A stretch of 64,000 nt of DNA from Acetobacter musti (GTDB lineage: Bacteria; Pseudomonadota; Alphaproteobacteria; Acetobacterales; Acetobacteraceae), in NCBI RefSeq assembly GCF_011516835.1, contig NZ_WOTB01000009.1, positions 62,001-126,000 on the forward strand, read 5' to 3'. A model generated the notes under the pieces. The model saw only the letters and a list, made by a program, of their open reading frames with translations. It had not been told where the DNA came from and ran no database searches. The translations under genes and the position numbers were made by a program. Of the stretch, positions 54,463 to 62,135 are shown piece after piece; positions within the stretch are counted from its first letter, which is position 1; every line of letters begins with the position of its first letter.

Positions 54463-54912
54463 TCAGATGGAGAACGAGATCGGTTCGGTAAGAGGTTTAC
54501 GCAAACCTGCCGCTTCGGCCCGCCGGATGAGATCATCGAGTGTCAGATCCCGCAGCTTCGAGACCAGTTCCGTTTCCTGTTCAGACCAGAACGGGTCGAT
54601 AACCTTTCCAAACAGATCACCCGAAGGGCCATCATCGCTGTCAGAGTCGGTGTTTACGACTGTTGCGACGATTTCGGCGACGCTGATATCGCGGCGCGGG
54701 CGTCCTAGATGGTAACCGCCGCGCGGACCACGGACGCTTTCAAGAAGAGATGAGCGGGACAGAGCCTGCAGCAGCGGCTCGATGCCCCGCCGGGCCAGGC
54801 CGGCGCGTTCGGCGATATCGGCCGCGCTGACTGTGCCGGTCCGTCCGGCGTGAAACGCGACATCCAGCATGATAAGCACGGCGACAAGTGCGCGGTCTCT
54901 GCGCAGCAGCAT
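54463..54912 (-). CDS. Rrf2-family transcriptional regulator without Fe-S cysteines
   Basis: 149 residues. The winged helix-turn-helix of Rrf2 proteins spans about 5-85, with SAADIAERAGLARRGIEPLLQAL and the wing RGPRGGYHLGRPRRDISVAEIV (in part). It has no cysteine, so it does not hold an IscR/NsrR-type Fe-S cluster. That makes a CymR-like mode more likely. It is divergent from cysK, so cysteine metabolism is a plausible target. CCTC-N6-GAGG (54951-54964) lies in the divergent gap and is a weak candidate site. ATG at 54912 with GGGGAA six bases upstream. Confidence 0.85.
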   Translation of the reverse strand: MLLRRDRALVAVLIMLDVAFHAGRTGTVSAADIAERAGLARRGIEPLLQALSRSSLLESVRGPRGGYHLGRPRRDISVAEIVATVVNTDSDSDDGPSGDLFGKVIDPFWSEQETELVSKLRDLTLDDLIRRAEAAGLRKPLTEPISFSI

Positions 54913-55147
54913 AATCGTTCCCCAGATGCGCGTTGGTTCTCCTTCCTATACCTCAGAGATGAGGACTCGTCACATATGCTTTTGAACCGATGTAAATAAC
55001 GCCGGAGAGCGGATTATCCACGGCCGGATCACGTGCTATGAGGGCAGGAAGATTTATCCGGCGTTCTCTGTCGGGCATTGTACGATGTCATGACTTACCC
55101 CGTTAAGGGGCTGTACGACAGGAACCGATCAGGCGGGAGCAGGACAG

Positions 55148-56137
55148 GTGGCACCAGAAACAGACGCTCAGCACGGCCATTTCGGGTTTGCTCCGCCACG
55201 CGGACGGGTTTTCAGCTCTATTGTCGATGCTGTCGGCGGAACGCCGCTCGTCGCGTTGCCACGTCTCACGATGGAAGATCGTCTGCCGGCGAACATTCTT
55301 CTCAAACTGGAATTTTTCAATCCGCTTGGTTCGGTCAAGGACCGGATTGGCGCGGCGATGGTGATCGCTGCCGAACAGGAGGGGCTGATCACACCGGGGC
55401 GAAGCGTGCTTGTCGAGCCGACATCGGGCAATACAGGCATCTCTCTTGCCTTCGTTGCCGCGTCGCGGGGCTATCGCCTGATCGTCACGATGCCGGAAGG
55501 GGCTTCGATCGAGCGCAGGAAGATGCTGCGGCTCATGGATGCGCAGGTCGAGCTCACGCCGTCGCGGCTCGGCATGGCTGGCGCCATTGCCCGCGCCAGA
55601 GAGATTCTCAAAACCACACCGGATGCCTGGATGCCGGGACAGTTCGACAATCCCGCCAACCCGCTTGTGCATGAAAAGACGACGGCTGAAGAGATCTGGC
55701 GGGACACGGATGGCGCGGTTGATATCGTCGTCGCCGGCGTCGGCACCGGGGGCACCGCGTCGGGGATCGCGCATGCGCTGAAGCCCCGTAAAAAGGGGCT
55801 GCAGGTGTGGGGGGTGGAACCTGTGGAAAGCGCGATTCTGAACGGTGACGAGCCGGGGCCGCATGGCATCCAGGGCATTGGCCCTGGATTCTGTCCTCAG
55901 ACGCTCGATGTTTCGGCTCTGGACGGTGTTCTGACAGTCTCCGAGAGGGAGGCGCTGGCGGCTGCGCGACGCTGTGCGCGTATTGACGGCATTCCGATCG
56001 GTATTTCGTCGGGCGCCGCGCTGCATGCGGCGATCACGCTCGCGCGGCGACCGGAGAATAAGGACACAACGATTGTTGCCATCGCGCCATCTTTTGCCGA
56101 GCGTTATCTCTCCACATCACTTTTCAACGGGCTCTGA
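55148..56137 (+). CDS. cysK: Cysteine synthase A
   Basis: PLP enzyme that makes cysteine from O-acetylserine and sulfide. PLP lysine is Lys64 in FNPLGSVKDRIG. TSGNTGISL is the substrate loop, and GVGTGGTASGI binds the PLP phosphate. 329 residues; the C-terminus ends FNGL, close to but not the typical SAT-binding Ile terminus. GTG at 55148 with AGGA upstream. Stem CCCC-N5-GGGG lies in the leader (55098-55110). Divergent from the Rrf2 gene. Confidence 0.95.
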   Translation: MAPETDAQHGHFGFAPPRGRVFSSIVDAVGGTPLVALPRLTMEDRLPANILLKLEFFNPLGSVKDRIGAAMVIAAEQEGLITPGRSVLVEPTSGNTGISLAFVAASRGYRLIVTMPEGASIERRKMLRLMDAQVELTPSRLGMAGAIARAREILKTTPDAWMPGQFDNPANPLVHEKTTAEEIWRDTDGAVDIVVAGVGTGGTASGIAHALKPRKKGLQVWGVEPVESAILNGDEPGPHGIQGIGPGFCPQTLDVSALDGVLTVSEREALAAARRCARIDGIPIGISSGAALHAAITLARRPENKDTTIVAIAPSFAERYLSTSLFNGL

Positions 56138-56215
56138 CGGACGGGCTCTGGCAGACTGGGCCGGACGGATTACGCGGCCCAGGCAGCTTCCCTGTTCTGT
56201 TGCGAACAGCGTCGG

Positions 56216-56247
56216 GTAATGAAAGGCCCATATGGGCCTTTCATTAC
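56216..56247. terminator. 32-bp perfect palindrome, probable bidirectional terminator
   Basis: A perfect palindrome with its centre between bases 56231 and 56232. The half-site is GTAATGAAAGGCCCAT. It lies between convergent cysK and the OmpA-like gene, which fits a bidirectional terminator, but the T-run is poor. Confidence 0.7.
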
Positions 56248-56316
56248 ACTGTTATTCAGTATCTTTGTGTGGCGTTAAGGCGGATGCGAATAATTCGCCA
56301 TGTGTCGCCAGACTGA

Positions 56317-57459
56317 TTACCGGAGAATGATTTCCACGCGCCGGTTCTGTGGCTCGCGCGTATCCGGTCCCGTTGCGACAAGCGGGTGTGTCTGGCCAAA
56401 GCCGTTTACGTCGATAATCGTGCCGGCCACGCCGTCGCGGACCAGTTCTGCTTTCACGGCGTCGGCGCGCCGCATCGACAGCGCCATGTTATAGCGTTCA
56501 CCACGTGGTCCCGGATGCGCGGCCGAATTGTCCGTGTAGCCCGAGACCTCTATCCGCGTCACAGCCGTGTGGGCGGAGGCCTGCGCGGCGACCGCAACGA
56601 TTGAACGGGCACGATCGCTGAGGCCAGCCTTGTCCCAGTCAAAAAACACGAGATAGGTCCGGGCCGCTGCCGGAGCGGGCGCCGCGACTTCGGCCGGAGC
56701 GGGCGGCGGCGGAGGCGGTGCCGGATTAAATTCGTATCGCAGGCCGAGCATCAGGGAATGATTGAAATCGGTAATGGTGTCCCGGTTTCCCGAAGCGAAA
56801 CTGTACTGCTTTGCGGTATCCCGGCCGCCAATCGTGCCCCAGGCTGTCGATCCGTGCGACTGCGGGCCGAGCATCGTCCAGAAGCGGTATTCCGCTGTGG
56901 CGGACAGGCCGACCACCCAGGGGACGGGGAAAGAAAGACCGAAAATGCCCTGATAGGCGAAATTGCCGAATGTGCCGCCGACATGCTGGGACAATGTATT
57001 GCCGGCCGCGGTGACGGTTGTGTTCATGGCGGTCCAGCCATAACCGACGCCTGCGCCGAAATAGGGAAAGAGCCAGCTTTTACCGATATCGAGGTCGAAG
57101 AGCGCGTTCGCCATGACGCCGTAGGTCTGACGCCGGCCATCGGCGCGTGACTGCACGGAGTTCGTCACGAACCGCTCGTAATCCATATTGCGGTAATCGC
57201 CCTCGACTTCCACACGGAATCCGTTTCCGAGGCCATAACCGACCGAGCCGATCCCGACGGCGCCGGTGCGCCAGCGATCGCGGCCGTCCGGGAACATGGC
57301 GCTGGAGCGGACACGCTGATCCTGGTTGAATGTGGCGCCGCCTTCGCCGGCGACATAGATGCCCTGAACGGGCTGGGCGAGAACCGGGCTGGACAGAACA
57401 CATGCGACAAGCGGCGCTGACAGGACAGAGCCTGCGAGAAACCTGTAACGCAGCTTCAT
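56317..57459 (-). CDS. OmpA-family outer-membrane protein
   Basis: 380 residues from ATG 57459 with GGAGAA upstream. Signal peptide ends in VLAQP. N-terminal part (about 30-250) is an eight-strand barrel of the Opacity/OmpA type (alternating aromatic strands, e.g. GIYVAGEGGATFNQD and YGVMANALFDLDIG). A Pro/Ala linker PAPPPPPPAPAEVAAPAPAA separates a C-terminal peptidoglycan-binding OmpA domain with YLVFFDWDKAGLSDRA and RIEVSGYTDNSAAH, ending RRVEIILR. Structural and adhesive role in the envelope. Confidence 0.94.
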   Translation of the reverse strand: MKLRYRFLAGSVLSAPLVACVLSSPVLAQPVQGIYVAGEGGATFNQDQRVRSSAMFPDGRDRWRTGAVGIGSVGYGLGNGFRVEVEGDYRNMDYERFVTNSVQSRADGRRQTYGVMANALFDLDIGKSWLFPYFGAGVGYGWTAMNTTVTAAGNTLSQHVGGTFGNFAYQGIFGLSFPVPWVVGLSATAEYRFWTMLGPQSHGSTAWGTIGGRDTAKQYSFASGNRDTITDFNHSLMLGLRYEFNPAPPPPPPAPAEVAAPAPAAARTYLVFFDWDKAGLSDRARSIVAVAAQASAHTAVTRIEVSGYTDNSAAHPGPRGERYNMALSMRRADAVKAELVRDGVAGTIIDVNGFGQTHPLVATGPDTREPQNRRVEIILR

Positions 57460-57787
57460 TATGTTCTCCTCATGCCCGGATCGCCGTCCGCCTCTGCGCC
57501 GACTACCCGGCAATGCGATCTGACGCCATACCATCAGGCACTGTTTTGCCGAAAGCGGGATTTCGCGCAACTCGGAACAGATCACCTGACGCTCAGCGTC
57601 TGCTTTATCCTGCCAGGTCACGTCATCTTCACCTGTCCCGCATATAACGGGAAGGAGGACATGACCGGCGGGTGCTGTCTGTCAGACGCGTCCGGGGCAT
57701 CCGGAGTTCCTTCAGTGCGATCGTCCGGGAGCAACTGTGGCCCGTTTACAACGGTCTGCGATTTTTTTGACGCGCCGTGAAAGGACG
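57460..57787. other. Gene-free stretch
   Basis: 328 bases between two minus-strand genes. It must contain the ompA promoter and the 3' end of the rnr operon, but I could identify neither with confidence. Confidence 0.5.
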
Positions 57788-58126
57788 TCACAGCAACTTC
57801 GCCTCGAAGGGCGGAATGAAGCTGTTCACTCGGAATTCGAGCACCCAGAGATCGGGATCGCGTCCGACCTGCCGCGCGACATAGGCGTCGGCATCCTCCT
57901 CGCTGACGGGTTCGGCGCCGCTGCCACGCATCCATGCGGGAGAGCCGTCCGGTGCGCGGGTCTGCGCCAGGACGACCGCTTTTTCCGACGGGTCCACCAG
58001 AATGGCGAGAACGCCGCCGGCATCCTCGTCACCGCGCCGGAGCCGCATGGCCGGACATCCGCTCTGATTGGACTGACGCAGGACGGCGCTGACCCAGAGG
58101 GCTGTTTTGAGGCGGGGTTCACTCAC
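57788..58126 (-). CDS. DUF1491-family protein
   Basis: 112 residues. LKTALWVSAVLRQSNQSGCPAMRLRRGDEDAG carries the DUF1491 signature (cited: LKTALWVSAVLRQ and RLRRGDEDAG), followed by LAILVDPSEKAVVLAQTR. The family is found almost only in Alphaproteobacteria, often beside peptidase or peptidoglycan genes. Role unknown. It starts 3 bases after the S41 peptidase gene and is the last gene of the rnr run. Confidence 0.9.
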   Translation of the reverse strand: MSEPRLKTALWVSAVLRQSNQSGCPAMRLRRGDEDAGGVLAILVDPSEKAVVLAQTRAPDGSPAWMRGSGAEPVSEEDADAYVARQVGRDPDLWVLEFRVNSFIPPFEAKLL

Positions 58127-58129
58127 AGG

Positions 58130-60013
58130 TCATTCGGCTCCAAGGGTCGCGCTGCCTTCCTCCGGCACCATGGCGAGGGCTGCGCGATAGGCGGCTGAAT
58201 TTTCCAGCACGCTTCGGGCAAGTTCGAGATCCATATCGCCTCCGAGGGCGGCCGGACAGGCTTTGCGGATTTCCAGGATGCGCGAAACGGGTATGGGATA
58301 TCTTGCCTGACGGGACTGGAGGACAGGACCCGGATCAGCCGCGTGTCCTGCTTCGAGGGCCTCAAGCTGCCGCTGTGCATCGGCGGCGCCCCGGCTTGTG
58401 CAGAGCTGCGGTATGACGCCCAGGCCCTGAAGCGGCCATCCCTTAGGGGCGATCACCCGGCTCCATGTCACGAAGAGTTCACCCCGGTCCGGAAGCTGCG
58501 CCACTGTCTGCACGAGGCCCTTTCCCAGGGTCGCGCTGCCGATGACGACCGCGCGCCGGTGGTCCGCGAGAGCGGCCGCGAGGATTTCAGCGGCGCTCGC
58601 CGTTCTGCCATCGACCAGGATGGCGACGGGTAGCCCGCTGGTCATGTCGCCGCCCTGAACGGCCCAGACATGGTTGGCCTGTGGGTCCCGCCCGCTTGTC
58701 ACCACGGCGACGCCCCGGTCCAGAAGGAGGGCTGCCGCTGTGACCGCCTGCTGGAGCACGCCTCCCCTGTTGCCGCGGAGATCGAGGATGAGGCCGCGCA
58801 GACGGTGATCCTGCGACGCCTGATCAAGATACTGGCTCATCTCTTCGGCGGTTTCGGTGGAGAAGGACGTGACGCGGAGAATCACGAGCGGCCCGCTTGT
58901 GAATGCGAAGACAGTCTCCGGCGGCACCTGCGCCCGTTGCAGCGACACCGTTCTGGCGCGGCCGCCGGCTGCGGGCACCAGCTTCAGGGTGACTGTTGTT
59001 CCCGGATTTCCTCTGACCATTGCGTCGACTTCGGCCGCCGTGCGACCGGCTGTGCTGTGGCCGTTGACCGCGACGACTTCCTCGCCGACATCGATGCCGG
59101 CCGGCCAAGCGGGACCGTTTGTATTGACCGCGGTGATCACGATCACGCGCTGTTCCCGGCCGCGCCCGCGTCTGGAACCTGTTGTCGTCGTGCGGACCTG
59201 ATCTCCGAAGGACAGCCCGACGGCCCCGTCTCCGCCATTTCTCGCTTCACGATCGTTATCGGCCGGCGACGGGGCGACGTAGCGTGAATACGGATCGAGG
59301 TGATTGAAAAGTTCGTCGAAAAAGCTCTGGGCGATTCCGTCCAGGCCGGCTGCGCGGATGGTGTCCGAATGGTCCCATGCCGCACCGAGAAAGGCCGTAT
59401 CGACATCCGTCCATCCGCGCAGATCGTCGGCGGGAGGAGTCGCCCGTGTCAGCAGAACCGTCTGGCCGAGAAGCAGCTGGAGTCCGGATGCTCCCTCCAC
59501 GACACGGAAGGACGGGTCGAGAGAGCTGATTCCACCCAGACCCCACAGGCTGAACTGCCGGATCGTATAGGGCTGCAGCGTCCGGGGCGAGAGGAATTCC
59601 ATGGCCGTTGTGATCACGGAGTGGAGAAGAGCCGCATCCATCTGCGGATGAGCCTGCGCCGGGTCGGCGGAACCGGATGCCGGGGTGGCGACTTCCGGAG
59701 CGGCGGGCTGTGACTGACTGAGGGGCTGGCCGGATGGCTGACTGGCTGGCGAGCTGACGGACTGGCTGGCCGGCTGCGTGACGGCGGGAGCCGGAGGATG
59801 GCCCGCGCTGCGTTCATTTCCGGTTCCGTCATCGTCATGCGGGCTGTGAACGCCCTGAGCGCAGGCGGTTCCCGCCAGCCAGAGGATCAGAATGAATGCC
59901 GGTATGAATGCGGGTGCGGCGAGATGAAGCGGGCGGCTCGTCGGGGGACGGGTCCGCATCCGGAAAGAGGCGGTGGCGCGTTCTGTAACAGCAGGCAGCG
60001 CAACCCGGATCAT
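58130..60013 (-). CDS. S41-family C-terminal processing peptidase
   Basis: 627 residues from ATG 60013, which overlaps the rnr stop in ATGA. Export signal LILWLAGTACAQG. A low-complexity Ser/Pro/Gln linker follows at about 75-120 (SQPSGQPLSQSQPA). Then a helical N-domain, a PDZ domain (about 290-360, IDVGEEVVAVNGHS) and the catalytic domain with Ser473 in DGRTASAAEILAA and Lys498 in SATLGKGLVQ, the Ser-Lys dyad of CtpA/Tsp proteases. Periplasmic; it likely trims envelope or cell-wall-hydrolase substrates. Confidence 0.93.
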   Translation of the reverse strand: MIRVALPAVTERATASFRMRTRPPTSRPLHLAAPAFIPAFILILWLAGTACAQGVHSPHDDDGTGNERSAGHPPAPAVTQPASQSVSSPASQPSGQPLSQSQPAAPEVATPASGSADPAQAHPQMDAALLHSVITTAMEFLSPRTLQPYTIRQFSLWGLGGISSLDPSFRVVEGASGLQLLLGQTVLLTRATPPADDLRGWTDVDTAFLGAAWDHSDTIRAAGLDGIAQSFFDELFNHLDPYSRYVAPSPADNDREARNGGDGAVGLSFGDQVRTTTTGSRRGRGREQRVIVITAVNTNGPAWPAGIDVGEEVVAVNGHSTAGRTAAEVDAMVRGNPGTTVTLKLVPAAGGRARTVSLQRAQVPPETVFAFTSGPLVILRVTSFSTETAEEMSQYLDQASQDHRLRGLILDLRGNRGGVLQQAVTAAALLLDRGVAVVTSGRDPQANHVWAVQGGDMTSGLPVAILVDGRTASAAEILAAALADHRRAVVIGSATLGKGLVQTVAQLPDRGELFVTWSRVIAPKGWPLQGLGVIPQLCTSRGAADAQRQLEALEAGHAADPGPVLQSRQARYPIPVSRILEIRKACPAALGGDMDLELARSVLENSAAYRAALAMVPEEGSATLGAE

Positions 60014-62085
60014 GACTGTGTATCCACGAACAGAAAGATGCACTGGAATGTGGCCTGCCTCAGTCCGGCGGGCCTTACCCGGACCGCCGTTCCCTTTTTC
60101 GGGCACAGCAAACCGGATGACGGGTACGGAAACGTCCCGCGATCAGGATATTTTCTGCTCACCCTGTTTAAATCTGATGCCATCGTTTCGCTGACTGCCG
60201 GACTGACTGCCAACAGACCGGTAAGCTCCGGTTCAGTCAATGTGACCAGGGCGCCGAACGGGGTCTCGCCTGTTACATGGCCTGTGAAAATCAGGTTTGT
60301 GTGCCGCGAAAGATACAGGGCGAGCAGTTTTTCGTGAGCGTCGCGCGTGGCGCATGCGGTCCGGTTTTCCATGAAGCTGAGATGCCGCGCCAGATCTACC
60401 AGATCCCCAAACGGTGTGCGCGGAGCAGCCGCTTCATGCTCCGGTTCGTCCAGCAGCGCGCGGTGGCAGACCAGATCCGCGTAACGCCTGATCGGGCTGG
60501 TGACATGCGCGTAACTATCGAGAGCGAGAGCGAAATGCGGAGACGGGTCGCTGCTGTAAAATGCGGCGGGCAGAGAGTGACGATCCCGGCCTGCCGTGCC
60601 GGCCAGAAGCTCCTTACGGACCCGTTCCGGGTCAGCCGGCGCGGGATGACAGCGGTAGAGACCTGGCAGGTGACCGTCCTTCATGAGACGGGCAGCGGCG
60701 GAATTGGCCTGTAACATAAAATTCTCGATCAGGCGGTGGCTTTCATGCGCGGATGCCTGTTCGAGCGTCAGTGTATTCATCTCCGCGCCGGTCGTCACAC
60801 GCATCTCGCTGCGTTCCATAACGAGCGCGCCCCGGTTCGCGCGCTGTCGCGACAGAACCGCATGGGCGGCACGGAGCGTTTCGATCAGTTCGCGGGACAG
60901 ACATGCCGGCACGGCTTCGTCGCCGTCGCATATCATCTGAAACTGGTCGTATGTAAGGCGCATCCGGCTTCGCATGAGGCCACGCCGGATCTGCGCTGCC
61001 GTCTGATGGCCGTCTGCATCGAGCCGGATATCGAAGATGACGCAGAGCCGGTCGGCATCGGGGCGCAGTGAACACAGATCGTCGGAGAGATGTGCGGGCA
61101 GCATTGGAATGACGCGGTCGGCAAAATAGACGGACTGCCCTCTGTCGCGGGCTTCGCGGTCCAGCGCTGATCCGGGCCGGACGTAATGCGCCACGTCCGC
61201 TATCGCGATCAGCAGCCGGAAGCCGTCTCCCTCTCTTTCCGCCCATATCGCGTCATCAAAATCGCGGGAGTCGGGACCGTCCACGGTCACGAAGGGGATG
61301 TCACGCAGGTCGGAACGTCCGCTGTTCAGGGCCGCCGCGACATCGACCGGCTCGCAGGCATCTGCTTCGGCCTGCACATCGTCCGGGAAGGTTTCCGGCA
61401 GATTGTAGCCGATGATGCTGATCAGGCTCGCCGTGCCGGGAGCGTCGCCGCGCCCGAGAGTCCGGACGACGCGGGCCTGCCGGTTCGATATCGGGGTGGC
61501 GACCACAAAATCGCCGGCCTGGGAACCGGCTGTGTCAGCGGAGTCGACCTGCCAGGAACCTCGTGTGCGGGAACTGACCGGTTCGATGCGATAACCGGCC
61601 TGTGCGGGCTGCAGCAGACCGATGAGCGGGGTTTCGGCATCATCGAGCACGCGCAGGGTGCGTCCCTCGAACCGCCCTGCCCCCAGCGGTTTCAGGCGTG
61701 CAAGGACCCGGGTTCCCGCGCTGAGCGGCGGCCGGCCGGGCAGCGCACGGGCCATGAACACGACCGGCAGACGACCTGCTTCCCCGGATGAAAGAGAGGC
61801 CGCCTCGGGACGGGCGACCGGAGCGCCGTTGCGGTCTGTTCCGGTGATCACCACGACGCTGACAAGCGGCAGATAACGCAGGCCGCGAATCTTATCAGCG
61901 AGACCGGGTTCGGTGAACGCGCCTTCGAGCGCCATGCTGTGAAGCAGATCGCGCAGGGCGGCTTTATACTGCGGCCCGAGGCCGAGAGCATGAAGCAGCG
62001 CACCTGTATCAGGCGGCTGGCCGGCCTGTCGCAGGGCCTGCATCAGCGCGGCGCGATCGATCGACGCGGACCGGCGCGTTTTCAT
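60010..62085 (-). CDS. rnr: Ribonuclease R (RNB-domain exoribonuclease)
   Basis: Processive 3'-to-5' exoribonuclease that degrades structured RNA. N-terminal helix-turn-helix and cold-shock regions, then the RNB domain with catalytic aspartates in VTVDGPDSRDFDDAIWAE (about 267-284), FADRVIPMLPAHLSDDLCSL and SYAHVTSPIRRYADLVCHRALL (in part). 691 residues, shorter than E. coli Rnr. The C-terminal S1 domain is unusual: FTGHVTGETPFGALVTL is recognisable, but the rest diverges and the basic tail is missing. Its stop overlaps the S41 gene start. Confidence 0.92.
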   Translation of the reverse strand: MKTRRSASIDRAALMQALRQAGQPPDTGALLHALGLGPQYKAALRDLLHSMALEGAFTEPGLADKIRGLRYLPLVSVVVITGTDRNGAPVARPEAASLSSGEAGRLPVVFMARALPGRPPLSAGTRVLARLKPLGAGRFEGRTLRVLDDAETPLIGLLQPAQAGYRIEPVSSRTRGSWQVDSADTAGSQAGDFVVATPISNRQARVVRTLGRGDAPGTASLISIIGYNLPETFPDDVQAEADACEPVDVAAALNSGRSDLRDIPFVTVDGPDSRDFDDAIWAEREGDGFRLLIAIADVAHYVRPGSALDREARDRGQSVYFADRVIPMLPAHLSDDLCSLRPDADRLCVIFDIRLDADGHQTAAQIRRGLMRSRMRLTYDQFQMICDGDEAVPACLSRELIETLRAAHAVLSRQRANRGALVMERSEMRVTTGAEMNTLTLEQASAHESHRLIENFMLQANSAAARLMKDGHLPGLYRCHPAPADPERVRKELLAGTAGRDRHSLPAAFYSSDPSPHFALALDSYAHVTSPIRRYADLVCHRALLDEPEHEAAAPRTPFGDLVDLARHLSFMENRTACATRDAHEKLLALYLSRHTNLIFTGHVTGETPFGALVTLTEPELTGLLAVSPAVSETMASDLNRVSRKYPDRGTFPYPSSGLLCPKKGTAVRVRPAGLRQATFQCIFLFVDTQS

Positions 62086-62135
62086 TATGCAACCCCGCCC
62101 CTGCCACTTCGTCCCCGGCAGACCAGCTTCAGTTT

